Shown here in pieces: positions 33,223 through 41,662 of a DNA stretch of 64,000 nt. Below the pieces are notes generated by a model that had not been told where the DNA came from, ran no database searches, and worked only from the letters and a program-made list of their open reading frames with translations. Each line of letters begins with the position of its first letter. Positions within the stretch are counted from its first letter, which is position 1. Origin of the DNA: an uncultured Pseudomonadota bacterium (GTDB lineage: Bacteria > Myxococcota_A > UBA796 > CAJQPC01); NCBI GenBank assembly GCA_913060515.1, contig CAJXRZ010000016.1, forward strand, positions 1-64,000, in the 5' to 3' direction. The translations under genes were made by a program, and so were the position numbers.

Positions 33223-34155
33223 ATGCACAGTCTGGACGTAATCATCATTGGTGGAGGCCCCTCGGGCATGAGCGCGGCGCTGGTCGCCGGGCGCGGGCTG
33301 CTCAAGACGGTCGTGGTCAACGCAGAGCGGCCGCGGAACATCGTGACGACGGCCTCCCACGGCTTTCTCTCTCGCGATGGCGTGCACCCGCGAGAGCTCT
33401 TGGCCATCTCTAAGGAGCAGCTCAAGAAGTACGAGACCGTGCGCTACATTGCGGGCCTGGTTGCGCGCGTCGCCAAGGCTGGCGAGGGGTTTGAGGTGGA
33501 GCTCAAGGACGGCACCCAGCTGCGGACCAAGCGGCTCGTGGTGGCGACTGGGTTCACCGATGTACTCAGCCTGTTGAGCTTGCCTGGCATTGAGGAGGTT
33601 TACGGAAAGTCCGTCTACCCCTGTGTGTTCTGCGATGGCTTTGAGCACCGCGGCGAGCGTCTGGCCCTCTTCTCCAAGAGCGGAGAGGATTTCTACGTGC
33701 CCATGGTGCGACACTGGTCCAAGGACGTGGCGCTGTTCACCAATGGAACCGCCGTTGACTCTGAACGCAAGCGCCTCCTTGAGGGGCGAGGCGTTCTGGT
33801 CGTAGAGGAAGCAGTCGCCAAGCTGGTCTCCATAGGGGGCAAGCTTCAGGCCGTTGAGCTCACGTCGGGCGACCGGGTGGAGCGGGACGCAGGGTTCATC
33901 AGCGACGACTACTCCAAGCCATCTACCCCCTTCGCCGAGCAGCTCGGAGTGGGCAAGACCCAGAACGGCTGGGGAATGGAGGTCTTAGACGTGCTGCCCT
34001 CGGGCGCGTCAACGGTCGATGGTCTGTATGTGGTTGGCGATGCGCGAAGCGGCTTTGGAGGCTTGATGGCATCGGCCGCCCAAGGGGCCGCATGTATGGA
34101 AGGGATCGTTCATGAAATCGCCGCACAGCGGTGGGCCGAGGGTGCAAATGCCTAA
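33223..34155 (+). CDS. Thioredoxin-reductase-like FAD/NAD(P) oxidoreductase
   Basis: The 310-residue flavoprotein has the FAD motif VIIIGGGPSGMSAAL at the start and a second dinucleotide region in the middle. A CxxC redox pair, PCVFCDGFEH, sits at the position of the thioredoxin-reductase active site, and STVDGLYVVGDARSGFGGLMASAAQGA closes it. It resembles the stand-alone TrxR-like group that includes gliotoxin-type disulfide oxidases, so it may oxidise or reduce a small dithiol rather than thioredoxin. The start at 33223 has AAGGAG five bases upstream. The next gene overlaps its end by 8 nt. Confidence 0.9.
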   Translation: MHSLDVIIIGGGPSGMSAALVAGRGLLKTVVVNAERPRNIVTTASHGFLSRDGVHPRELLAISKEQLKKYETVRYIAGLVARVAKAGEGFEVELKDGTQLRTKRLVVATGFTDVLSLLSLPGIEEVYGKSVYPCVFCDGFEHRGERLALFSKSGEDFYVPMVRHWSKDVALFTNGTAVDSERKRLLEGRGVLVVEEAVAKLVSIGGKLQAVELTSGDRVERDAGFISDDYSKPSTPFAEQLGVGKTQNGWGMEVLDVLPSGASTVDGLYVVGDARSGFGGLMASAAQGAACMEGIVHEIAAQRWAEGANA

Positions 34156-34789
34156 GGCCAAACCCCAGGACGTCGCACGCTTTCACGCGGAGTACGACAC
34201 GCAGAAGGACCACCGTCTGCGGCTCTTCGGGGCCATAGCCAAGCTTCTGGAGCCAGCCTCCGTGCTTTACCCAGGCAGCTATGTGGACATTGCCCCCTCG
34301 GTGTTCTTTGACGAGGTTCGATACGTCGACAGCGACAAGCGCGCACCACGCTTCTTCGAGCAGCCAGCCCTATCCGAGCTCATCGCCGACAAGCGGACTC
34401 AGCTTCAGCGCCCAATGGGCGGCCGGGTCAGCTTCGAGAGCCGAGACTACCGGACTGTTTTGAGCATCCCGGACCAGTCCGTGGCGCTTCTCATCTCGCT
34501 CTATGCGGGCTTTGTCAGCGAGCATTGCACGCGGTACCTGGCGCCTGGAGGACACCTGTTGGTCAATGACAGCCATGGAGACGCGTCGATGGCGTCGCTG
34601 GATGCGGAGATGCGTCTTGTCGGGGTCGTGCTCGAAGACGGGCTTGAATACCGAGTGAGCACGGAGGAGCTGGAGGCCTACTTGGTCCCCAAGCGTGGGC
34701 CGGGGCCCAGCCGTGAGAGCTTGCATCGAGAGGGGCGAGGCCCCAACTACACGCGCAAGCCCTTCGCCTACCTCTTCCAGTTGGTGTGA
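34148..34789 (+). CDS. Methyltransferase-like hypothetical protein
   Basis: The 213-residue protein follows a class I methyltransferase topology: LLEPASVLYPGSYVDIAPSVFF could be the first strand and loop, VRYVDSDKRAPRFF the acidic end of strand 2, SVALLISLYAGFVSEHCTRYLAPGGHLLVND strands 4-5. The GxGxG motif is not canonical (PGSYVD), so SAM binding is uncertain. It overlaps the flavoprotein gene by eight bases (start ATG at 34148 after GAGGG) and is surely co-transcribed with it. The pair could be a small redox-plus-methylation module; the substrate is unknown. Confidence 0.6.
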   Translation: MPKAKPQDVARFHAEYDTQKDHRLRLFGAIAKLLEPASVLYPGSYVDIAPSVFFDEVRYVDSDKRAPRFFEQPALSELIADKRTQLQRPMGGRVSFESRDYRTVLSIPDQSVALLISLYAGFVSEHCTRYLAPGGHLLVNDSHGDASMASLDAEMRLVGVVLEDGLEYRVSTEELEAYLVPKRGPGPSRESLHREGRGPNYTRKPFAYLFQLV

Positions 34790-34808
34790 GACCGGAGGTG
34801 CCTTGGAA

Positions 34809-36053
34809 TCAGAGTCCGAAGAGCGCGTTCGCCGTCGCGCCATCCTCTGTGCACTGGTCCAGGGCCACCGCGTCGAGCAGCTCAGCCATGCCGGCTTCGG
34901 CCTCGGCGAGAGAGGGGGCCGGCAGGCTGCCACCGGAGGGCTGTGCCAAAAAGTCCGCGAGCGCGTACCAGGCCGGTGTAGGGCGAATTCGCTGGAGAAC
35001 CGGGTTGTAGAACCAGGTCTGTTTGCGTTTCCACGGGTACAGCGCCCATCCGATGTCCTCCCCTTCGACCAGCTCGATCACGTCTGTTTGCCAGCCGATG
35101 GTCTGCTCGCCGAACTCTCCGAGCCACAAGGGTCGATCGTGCGTTGTGCGTAGGATCAGGTAGGCCTCGATGTCAGCCGGGCCGGGGTTGGCCCAGCCCT
35201 CGAAACCCGTCAGAGCGTAGGCGTGGAATTCGTAGGCCATGTTTGGGTCGAGAGGCGTTGTGAATTCAGAGAAGTCATGGGCCAGATCGTCTCCCTCCAC
35301 AAAGACCATGTGCAGCGAGTCGACCTGGCGAACCGCCGCGATGATCCTGGCATACAGCGCAGGAAGATCCGCCGGGTCGACGCCTGAAGGGAGGGCCGGT
35401 TCGTTCATCAGGTCGTAGCCAGCAAGAGCAGGTTGACCAGCAAAGCGAGCGGCGAGCATGCCCCACATCGCGACGGTCTCATCCTGGTTGCTGCTGGCGT
35501 TCTCGCCCTCCCAGAGCTCTGCCACGGCGGCATCGCGGGGAACGTCGCTCACAGTTGGCAGAGCGTTCTGACCGCCAGGCACGCTGTGCAAGTCGAGCAC
35601 GATGTAGACCCCGTGCTCCTGGCCCCAGCTCAGGGCGGTCTCTACGCGGGCCAGGGCGTCCTCGTCGGCGTAGCGGTGGTAGAGCGGCAAGCGCGCGCAG
35701 TTGAACCCAAGCTCTGCGATGCGCTCAAAGTCTGCTTCGGTGATGAAGCTGTCCCGGTAGTCCAGCCAAAAGGCCGCTGCCTTCTCTTCTCCGACCGCCT
35801 CGTCCAGACGAGAGGCGAACTCGTTGGGGGAGATGAAGAGGGCGTGGCCCGAGTCGCTGATCAAGTAAGGAATGGGCTGCAGCCAGCCATCGATGTTGAC
35901 GCAGCGCAGCTTCAGCGGCTGCTCATCGCCGTCCACGATCTGAGTCCCTGCGCTGTGGACCACCGCCCTGCCGTGGCTCGGGATGCTGGTGGCGTTCCCG
36001 GGCGCGATGGCTGGGGTGGTGCAAGCGAGCAGCGGGGCGAAGAGGGTGGTCAT
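34809..36053 (-). CDS. Glycoside hydrolase family 5 lipoprotein
   Basis: The 414-residue precursor has a very short lipoprotein signal (MTTLFAPLLAC, Cys11). The GH5 (beta/alpha)8 barrel follows: LRCVNIDGWLQPIP, FNCARLPLYHRY, VYIVLDLHSVPGG, the acid/base glutamate in GYDLMNEPALPSG (NEP), YEFHAYAL, and the nucleophile in PLWLGEFGEQ (GEFG). All catalytic positions are intact. Likely substrates are beta-1,4-glucans or mannans; clan is sure, specificity is not. It would be anchored at the periplasmic face or the cell surface. It converges with the methyltransferase-like gene, 19 nt away. Confidence 0.93.
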   Translation of the reverse strand: MTTLFAPLLACTTPAIAPGNATSIPSHGRAVVHSAGTQIVDGDEQPLKLRCVNIDGWLQPIPYLISDSGHALFISPNEFASRLDEAVGEEKAAAFWLDYRDSFITEADFERIAELGFNCARLPLYHRYADEDALARVETALSWGQEHGVYIVLDLHSVPGGQNALPTVSDVPRDAAVAELWEGENASSNQDETVAMWGMLAARFAGQPALAGYDLMNEPALPSGVDPADLPALYARIIAAVRQVDSLHMVFVEGDDLAHDFSEFTTPLDPNMAYEFHAYALTGFEGWANPGPADIEAYLILRTTHDRPLWLGEFGEQTIGWQTDVIELVEGEDIGWALYPWKRKQTWFYNPVLQRIRPTPAWYALADFLAQPSGGSLPAPSLAEAEAGMAELLDAVALDQCTEDGATANALFGL

Positions 36054-36064
36054 GGTTGCATCCG

Positions 36065-36116
36065 GCTGACTGTTGGACCCCTGAGAGGCCCCAAGCAGAA
36101 AGACTGCTCAGTCAGC
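36065..36116. promoter_or_regulatory. Long inverted repeat in the GH5-SDR divergent spacer
   Basis: GCTGACTG (36065-36072) pairs with CAGTCAGC (36109-36116). Inside, AGCAG (36094-36098) pairs with CTGCT (36104-36108), so the two right arms are adjacent and the helices could stack. It lies 12 bases upstream of the GH5 start, on the leader side of both genes. It could be an operator or a structured leader; I cannot decide which. Confidence 0.35.
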
Positions 36117-36262
36117 GACAGCCTACAACGCTGATGGTGCGCGATTGACCTGGGACCGAGTTCCAGATTGGAGGGCGCGCAGCGACAACCCACCCCTTGG
36201 CGCAGGTGCTCAGGGTGCGCAGGTGCTTGGCCTTGCCCTCAAGTCCTTCCCTTAGGAGCCCA

Positions 36263-37228
36263 ATGCCCATCGAAACCTTGCACCTCGAGACCGTCCTAAA
36301 GCAGCACACCCGGGACATGTCCGGTCGTGTGGCCGCAATCACAGGGACGACCTCGGGTACCGGCTACGTATGCGCACGTGAGCTGGCGCGGTTGGGGGCC
36401 AAAGTCTTCCTTCTGAACCGGGAAAGTGAGCGTGCGCACGCCGCTCTGGCGCGCCTGAAAGAAGAAGTACCCGATGGCGTATTCGAGGCCATTACCTGCG
36501 ATCTGCAGGACTTTGAGAGCGTTCAGAGCGCCGCTGCTGCCGTGCTCAGCAAGACCGACAAGCTCGATGTGCTCTGCAACAACGCCGGCGTGATGGCGCT
36601 CCCACAGCGCGTCACGAAAGACGGCTACGACGTACAGATGCAGACCAACTGCATCTCCCACTTCATGCTCACCCGCGAGCTCTTCCCTCTGTTGGAGAAG
36701 AGTGACGATGCGCGCATCGTGAACCACACCTCTGGGGCACGCCGTGGACCGCCCTTGGAGGCGCAGTACTTCGGGAAGGACGCTGACCTGGGTGGGGATG
36801 GGAGCGAGGAGGAGAACGCCTCTTTTGGTGGACCGCGCTGGTCTCGCTACCACCAGACCAAGCTGGCCAACTGCGCCTTTACCTACGGAATCAAGCAGCG
36901 TCTGGACGCTCGCGGCGTGTACAACGTCAAAGCGATGATTGCCCATCCCGGGTTGGCGGCGACCAGCCTACAGGTCACCACAGCAGGCAGCGGCGGCATG
37001 GACATCGAGTCCGACTTTATGAAGCAGGCCCAGTCGGCAGAGGACGGCGCTCTGGGCATCCTTCGCGCCTGCGCAGACCCCAAGGCCCAATCGGGCGACT
37101 TCTTCGGGCCCACAGGATGGACTGGTTTCCCTGAGAGCTTGCCTCCAGAGGAGCCCCTCTCCGATGCCCACAACGTCCAGGTGAACTGGCAAGGTTGTGA
37201 GGCTGCGGTCGGTCCCTGGGCGCTCTGA
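36263..37228 (+). CDS. Short-chain dehydrogenase/reductase, protochlorophyllide-reductase-like
   Basis: The 321-residue SDR has the nucleotide motif AAITGTTSGTGYVCAREL (TGxxxGxG), LCNNAGVMALP (NNAG), the serine in VNHTSGARRG and the catalytic YHQTKLAN (YxxxK). Long insertions around residues 165-190 and the ending HVQW-like region resemble the retinol-dehydrogenase / protochlorophyllide-oxidoreductase-like group. No photosynthesis gene is nearby, so a small carbonyl or steroid-like substrate is more likely. The start at 36263 has AGGAG four bases upstream. Confidence 0.9.
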   Translation: MPIETLHLETVLKQHTRDMSGRVAAITGTTSGTGYVCARELARLGAKVFLLNRESERAHAALARLKEEVPDGVFEAITCDLQDFESVQSAAAAVLSKTDKLDVLCNNAGVMALPQRVTKDGYDVQMQTNCISHFMLTRELFPLLEKSDDARIVNHTSGARRGPPLEAQYFGKDADLGGDGSEEENASFGGPRWSRYHQTKLANCAFTYGIKQRLDARGVYNVKAMIAHPGLAATSLQVTTAGSGGMDIESDFMKQAQSAEDGALGILRACADPKAQSGDFFGPTGWTGFPESLPPEEPLSDAHNVQVNWQGCEAAVGPWAL

Positions 37229-37243
37229 GGGCGCGGGTGGGGC

Positions 37244-37969
37244 TCAGCAACCGCTCTCGGAGTAGAGCGACAACATCCCAATGATGGCGTTCACCTCGGA
37301 CTTTGCCTGGGTGTTCACCGCGAAGGGCTCGATTTGCTTCAACCCACGGTACCAGCCGTTGGTGTAGCCCTTGAAGGACGATTGGTGTCCGGTGACGGAC
37401 TCCACCAGCTCAAAGTTGGCGGAGACCCTGTCTTGGGTCTTTGGCGGGAAGTCCGTTCGAATGTTGTCCAGCTGCTCGCTCAGGTTCTGAACGGGATCCG
37501 TCATCATGGCCAGTCCGGAGCGGTCCACCAGGTTTGCGTGACCGAAGAGAAAGTCCCCTTGCTTCGGCATTGGAAGCTCCACGCCCAGAGCGTCCATCAC
37601 CGCGACATGGTCGCCAACGCCGTGCTTGAGGTGGGCCAAGTCCGAGTGCGCTTCGGACTCGAAGTGCTCTGGGTTCAGCGCCTCGATTCTGGGCTGAAGC
37701 ACCAGCGGGATCTGATGCGATGCCCGGGTGTAGGAGCAGGTCACGGAGAGCTCCCGCATGGCTTCTTTGGCCTGGGCAAGCTGCTCTGGAGAGAGGGCCT
37801 GAATGTCTTGGAGCACCCAGCCCATGGCTTGGTCTGTGCCTGCTACGTCCAAGGCGTTGAGCTCCTGCAAGGTCAAGGTGGGATGCGCGGGAGTTTGGGC
37901 GGTCGGGACTTGCACTTCGGCGTCGGCGACGCCGCACCCCAGAAGGCTGAGGGCGAGTGTGAGAATCAT
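37244..37969 (-). CDS. Lipoprotein of unknown family, paralogue A
   Basis: The 241-residue precursor has a 12-residue lipoprotein signal (MILTLALSLLGC). The mature part is helical with no known domain. It is clearly paralogous to the next gene upstream (37997-38776): both have a Q-rich helix, QIPLVL/QVPLVL, HVAVMDALGV/HVATLDAMGV, a VxxxTGxxxxxxxxTxxW core, KSEVNAIIGML/KASVNAMIRLL and a terminal SGC/QGC. It lies 27 nt downstream of that paralogue, last in the blaI-blaR1 unit. A periplasmic or outer-membrane role under BlaR1 control is inferred from position. Confidence 0.7.
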   Translation of the reverse strand: MILTLALSLLGCGVADAEVQVPTAQTPAHPTLTLQELNALDVAGTDQAMGWVLQDIQALSPEQLAQAKEAMRELSVTCSYTRASHQIPLVLQPRIEALNPEHFESEAHSDLAHLKHGVGDHVAVMDALGVELPMPKQGDFLFGHANLVDRSGLAMMTDPVQNLSEQLDNIRTDFPPKTQDRVSANFELVESVTGHQSSFKGYTNGWYRGLKQIEPFAVNTQAKSEVNAIIGMLSLYSESGC

Positions 37970-37996
37970 GCTGTGCTCCGTGTAGGGAAGGAGGGC

Positions 37997-38776
37997 TCAG
38001 CAGCCCTGACCAAAGTAGGCATCAAGCAGGCGAATCATGGCGTTGACGCTCGCTTTGTCCTGGGGGTTGCTCATGGCCGGCTCTACGCGTCGCAGTGCGC
38101 TGTGCCAGGCCCGAGTGTGGTTGTTCAGGGTCCAGGGTTGGCCGGTGATTCGGTCCACCTGGTGGGTGTGGAAGCGCTCGATGTCCAGGTAGGGCTGGGG
38201 GAGCGTTGGAGGGATGGCCGCGACCAAGTTGAGGGTGTCGCCCAGGGGGGCTGCTCCGAAGAGCACCTGTTCACGCGTCTTGGCCAGCTCGAGGCCATGG
38301 AGGTGCTGGCCGGAGACCGGCGCGCCAAGGATCACACCCATGGCATCCAGGGTGGCCACGTGTGCGCTCAGTCCCGCCTGAAGCAGGCGCCAGTCTTCCT
38401 GCATCTCGGGGCCCAACTCTTGGCTGTCCACTTGCATGACGGCTTGATGAAGGACCAGCGGGACCTGGACCGCGGAGCGGGTGAACAGAGAGTTCGCTGT
38501 GAGCAGCTCCAGGGATTCGCCAGCTTGCTGGCGCTGGTCTTTTTCCAGGCTCTGGATGGTGCTTAGGTGGCTCTGGGCCAGAGAGGTGGCGGCTCTCAGA
38601 TCGTCCTGGGAGAAGGCACCGCTGTTGGGGCCGGTCACGCAGCCGTGGTCCCCGACTTGGGGGCAGTCCTCGGGCTCAGGGGGCTGGGCCGCGGTGGCCT
38701 CGGCGGTGGTGAGCTGATGCAGATCTGGGCTGCAGGCGCACAGTCCGAGGAGCAGGAGAGCAGTGGTGATGCGCAT
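37997..38776 (-). CDS. Lipoprotein of unknown family, paralogue B
   Basis: The 259-residue precursor begins MRITTALLLLGLCAC, with lipid attachment at Cys13 or Cys15. It shares the full domain plan of paralogue A and ends AYFGQGC. Two conserved elements stand out in both: a central HVAxxDAxGV segment and a C-terminal NAMI/NAII helix, followed by a final cysteine. The ATG lies two bases after the blaR1 stop, so it is translated from the blaI-blaR1 message. The start was set there, since the open frame continues far upstream inside blaR1. I recognise no family. Confidence 0.7.
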   Translation of the reverse strand: MRITTALLLLGLCACSPDLHQLTTAEATAAQPPEPEDCPQVGDHGCVTGPNSGAFSQDDLRAATSLAQSHLSTIQSLEKDQRQQAGESLELLTANSLFTRSAVQVPLVLHQAVMQVDSQELGPEMQEDWRLLQAGLSAHVATLDAMGVILGAPVSGQHLHGLELAKTREQVLFGAAPLGDTLNLVAAIPPTLPQPYLDIERFHTHQVDRITGQPWTLNNHTRAWHSALRRVEPAMSNPQDKASVNAMIRLLDAYFGQGC

Positions 38777-38778
38777 GG

Positions 38779-39633
38779 TCAAACCTTGCAAGTCAGGGTG
38801 TCTGCAGGAGCCGACCAGGTAGGCCAGGCACCCAGGGCCGGAAGGGCCAGTGCCGCCAGAAGCAGCGCCAACACCCAGACGGGCCAACGGCGGGGACTGC
38901 GTGCCCGGGGTTCGAGGACCGCCAGGACCCGCAGAGCGACCTGGGAGTGGCCGATGCCCAGGGCCACAGCGGGGGGCTTGCAGCTGGCCAATGAGACCAG
39001 CAGGGATGCGTAGTCGGTGGCCCGCACCCCCTGTGAGAGCACCGCGTCGTCTGCGGCGTGCTCGGCGTCTTGAGCCAGCTTGTGCCGGGCAAGCCAGACC
39101 ATGGGGTTGAACCAGAACAGGGCGCTGACGGTCCAAGCCATCATGTGCACTGCCCAGTCCCTGCGCTGGATGTGTGCTTGTTCGTGGGCCATCGCCGCAT
39201 CGAGCAGTTCGGGAGCCCAAGACCGGGCGCTCTCTGGGAGAAGCACGATGGGCCGAAACAGGCCCCAAGTAACGGGGCTGCTGAGCTTCTTGGTGAAGAG
39301 GCGACCCTGGGCATCGCGCGTTGCGCCGCGCTGGAGCCAGCTCAAGCGCAGCAGTCCAAAGAGCAGGGGAGAGAGGGAGATCAGCGCGCCGGCAACCCAG
39401 ACCCCAAAGACCCAGGGGGCATCAATGGCGATGCTGGGGCCGCGCTGTGCCGCCACCAATGGCAGCACCGGCAGACAGGCCAGGCCCGTGGCCCAGACAG
39501 CGTGACGTGCGGCCGCCGAGCGCTTGCGCAGCAAGGTGCTCAGGCCCCAAGCCATTCCCAGAACAGCCGTGGCCTTCAGACCTGAGTCCAGAATCACGCC
39601 CGTGACGATGCTCAGCTCGGCGGGTCCACTCAT
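38779..39633 (-). CDS. BlaR1/MecR1-like M56 membrane metallopeptidase, no sensor domain
   Basis: The 284-residue integral membrane protein has four or five transmembrane helices and a cytoplasmic zinc-peptidase motif MAHEQAHIQRRD (HEQAH), with the third-ligand region DAEHAADDAVL. In beta-lactamase systems BlaR1 senses drug and cleaves the BlaI repressor. This protein ends about 20 residues after its last helix and lacks the penicillin-binding sensor domain, as in many environmental M56 proteins. Its ATG overlaps the blaI stop in ATGA, so the pair is coupled. It would relay some envelope signal to BlaI. Confidence 0.88.
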   Translation of the reverse strand: MSGPAELSIVTGVILDSGLKATAVLGMAWGLSTLLRKRSAAARHAVWATGLACLPVLPLVAAQRGPSIAIDAPWVFGVWVAGALISLSPLLFGLLRLSWLQRGATRDAQGRLFTKKLSSPVTWGLFRPIVLLPESARSWAPELLDAAMAHEQAHIQRRDWAVHMMAWTVSALFWFNPMVWLARHKLAQDAEHAADDAVLSQGVRATDYASLLVSLASCKPPAVALGIGHSQVALRVLAVLEPRARSPRRWPVWVLALLLAALALPALGAWPTWSAPADTLTCKV

Positions 39634-40004
39634 CGGCCTTCCTCCCGCGCTTGGGCAATGACAGCCTCGAGCGCCGCCAGTTCCTTGGGGTCCAAGGCTG
39701 TGTCTCCGACCAAGGCCAGGGCGGCCTGAAGTTTTGAGCCGCCGAAGAAGTTGGTCACCACCCGGTCCAAGGCCGAGGCGCTGGCTTGCTCCGCTGGGAC
39801 CGTTGGCGAGTACAGATAGCGGCGACCGTCTCGGGCCGTCACCAGATGGCCCTTCTCGACCAAGGTGCCCATCAGCGCCCGCACGGCGGAGTAGCTGGGG
39901 GCATCGGCCAGGGCCTTGTGGATCTCAGAGACCGAGGCACCGCGTCCGAGGCGGTAGACAAGGTCCATGATTTGGCGTTCGCGACGGGAGAGGGGGTCTG
40001 ACAT
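39630..40004 (-). CDS. BlaI/MecI/CopY-family transcriptional repressor
   Basis: The 124-residue protein has the BlaI winged helix: LSRRERQIMDLVYRLGRGASVSEIHKAL, then SYSAVRALMGTLVEKGHLV and DGRRYLYSPTVP, followed by a dimerisation helix pair (ASASALDRVVTNFF, PKELAALEAVIAQAREEG). M56 partners inactivate such repressors by cleavage between these two parts. The start at 40004 was chosen because homology begins at MSDPLSRRERQIM. It is the first gene of the blaI-blaR1-lipoprotein-lipoprotein unit and overlaps blaR1 by four bases. Confidence 0.92.
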   Translation of the reverse strand: MSDPLSRRERQIMDLVYRLGRGASVSEIHKALADAPSYSAVRALMGTLVEKGHLVTARDGRRYLYSPTVPAEQASASALDRVVTNFFGGSKLQAALALVGDTALDPKELAALEAVIAQAREEGR

Positions 40005-40041
40005 GCAGGTTTTATAGCACATGCTGGAAAAGCTGCATGTG
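40001..40041 (-). promoter_or_regulatory. Candidate BlaI operator and -10 region
   Basis: CACATGC (40018-40024) and GCATGTG (40035-40041) form a perfect 7-bp inverted repeat with a 10-bp spacer. A third ACATGC copy (40001-40006) spans the blaI start codon. Between the copies, the minus strand reads TATAAA (40016-40011), a good -10 box. This would make the blaI message leaderless or nearly so, with repressor sites flanking the -10. Known BlaI sites are dyads of a different sequence, so the assignment rests on symmetry and position. Confidence 0.5.
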
Positions 40042-40205
40042 GAATTCTCAGATTTGATCCGCTGGGTGCCCTGTGCGCCAGGACTTCCCATCTCGCCCAA
40101 GGTGCATAGACTTGCTGCAGTAGGGCGCTGCCCGCGTCCAGCCTGACCTGCCCAAGCCGCGGCCGAGTCACCCAAGCTGGACACAACCACTGCTTGGAGG
40201 ACCAA

Positions 40206-40748
40206 ATGGTCGCTGCCTTGTCTCTGCCCCGCGATGCGTGGGCCACCCATCCCAAGTTCCCCGAGCAGGTGTTGCTCTTGGGGTCACATGCCAGCTTTCG
40301 GGCCACCAGTCGGCGCTTGATTGAGCGCGCGGACCGGGGGGCCTCGCGTGCGAATGTGCTCGCCACCTTCTCGATGTGGAAGTACGCGATGGGCGGGCAT
40401 GAACACTACGAGGAGCACAAGCTCTACCCCTTCTTAGAGCACCGCTGGGGCTTGCAGACCCTGGGACTCTCGGAGGGCCATGAGGCTCTGGCCAGAGCGG
40501 ATCAAGTCGTACGGGCCGCGGAAGGGGAGGCGCTGGTGGCCGCCCTGGAAGCGCACCACGCCATCCTGATGGAGCACCTGGACATCGAGGAGTGCACCGT
40601 CATCCCCGCTCTTCTCGCGCTCAGTGAGGAGGAGTTTCGTCTCTACTCCGAGAGCTCCCTGTGGCGCATCTTGGAGGAGACGCCCTGTGCGGCTGGCGAT
40701 GTGGGCTGCTCCGCCTGCCGACAGAGGCACCTCTCTGTGGGCCTGTGA
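40206..40748 (+). CDS. Hemerythrin HHE domain protein
   Basis: This 180-residue helical protein has a four-helix HHE cation-binding pattern: LLLGSHASFRATSRRL, GGHEHYEEHKLYPFLE, EGHEALARAD and HHAILMEHLDIEECTVIP. The histidines and glutamates could bind a di-iron centre for O2, NO or iron sensing. The C-terminus has a cysteine cluster (CAAGDVGCSACRQRH) not typical of the family. The start at 40206 has GGAGG five bases upstream. It diverges from blaI with 201 nt between. Confidence 0.8.
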   Translation: MVAALSLPRDAWATHPKFPEQVLLLGSHASFRATSRRLIERADRGASRANVLATFSMWKYAMGGHEHYEEHKLYPFLEHRWGLQTLGLSEGHEALARADQVVRAAEGEALVAALEAHHAILMEHLDIEECTVIPALLALSEEEFRLYSESSLWRILEETPCAAGDVGCSACRQRHLSVGL

Positions 40749-40768
40749 GTCTGGGCAACCCCCAAGCT

Positions 40769-41662
40769 TCAAGTCCAGTCTGAGGCCCGGGCCACCACAA
40801 AGTCTAGGAACGCCCGTCTCTGCGGGGAGTCTAGGCGGCTCTTGGGCCAGAGCAGGGACAGGCCTCCGGCGGGCAGCTCCCATTTGCGCAGCACCTGCAC
40901 AAGTCCACCGCTCTCGACGAAGGGCGCGGCCAGGAGCTTGGGCATGGGGGCCACCCCCATGTGAGCGCTGGTCGCCGGTCGCATGAAGCTGAAGCTGGTG
41001 GACTGGACGCTGGCCTTTGGTTCCAAGTCCAGGACCTCTTCAGTCTCCAGGTGGCGGAGGCGCCAGGGCCAACCGAAGGTCGGCAGGATCATCACGTGGG
41101 CGGTCAGATCGCTGGGATGATTCAAGGCCGGGGCCTGCTCCAAGTAGCTTGGGCTAGCGAAGAAGCCCGCGCTGAGGTTGGCCAGACGCCGGGTCATCAG
41201 GGTGCCCCGGCCGCGCAGGGTGCCCAAGTGGGCCCGGAAGGCAAAGTCGATGCCTTCGGTGGTCAGGTCCACTTGTCGGTCTGTGAGGTCGATGAGCAGC
41301 TCAACCTGGGGGTGCTCATCCCGGAAGGCCTTGAGCAGACTGCACAGGGCCATGGACCCGCCCAGGTCCTGGGGCGTGCTGATGCGCAGCTGGCTCCGCA
41401 CCGGGCCGCCGTGGCTCATGGCGTGCATGACCTCCTGCAGCTCGCGCACTGCTGGCTTGGCGCGTTGCAAGAGCGCGGCGCCATGCTCGGTGAGGCGAAA
41501 CAAGCGGGTACTGGTCTCCACCAGCTGCACCCCCAACTCCAGCTCCAAGCGGTGGATCCGGCGACTCACCGTCGAAGTCGGCACGCCCAGGGCCCGGCTG
41601 GCCGCCGCCATAGAACCACGCTCTGCGGCCTCGACCAATGTGGCGACTTCTTCGATTCCCAT
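40769..41662 (-). CDS. LysR-family transcriptional regulator
   Basis: The 297-residue protein has the LysR winged helix (GIEEVATLVEAAERGSMAAASRAL, then PTSTVSRRIHRLELELGVQLVETSTR) and a substrate-binding domain from about residue 90. The effector is unknown. MGIEEV at 41662 is the natural LysR start; the longer frame to 41776 adds unrelated sequence through the neighbouring promoter. It diverges from the dihaem lipoprotein gene at 41752 with 89 nt between, so that gene is a possible target. It converges with the hemerythrin gene. Confidence 0.92.
   Translation of the reverse strand: MGIEEVATLVEAAERGSMAAASRALGVPTSTVSRRIHRLELELGVQLVETSTRLFRLTEHGAALLQRAKPAVRELQEVMHAMSHGGPVRSQLRISTPQDLGGSMALCSLLKAFRDEHPQVELLIDLTDRQVDLTTEGIDFAFRAHLGTLRGRGTLMTRRLANLSAGFFASPSYLEQAPALNHPSDLTAHVMILPTFGWPWRLRHLETEEVLDLEPKASVQSTSFSFMRPATSAHMGVAPMPKLLAAPFVESGGLVQVLRKWELPAGGLSLLWPKSRLDSPQRRAFLDFVVARASDWT

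Noticed and set aside
37244-40004. Beta-lactam resistance operon
   Set aside because: BlaR1 lacks its penicillin-sensor domain and no beta-lactamase or PBP gene is present; only blaI, blaR1 and two unknown lipoproteins are seen.
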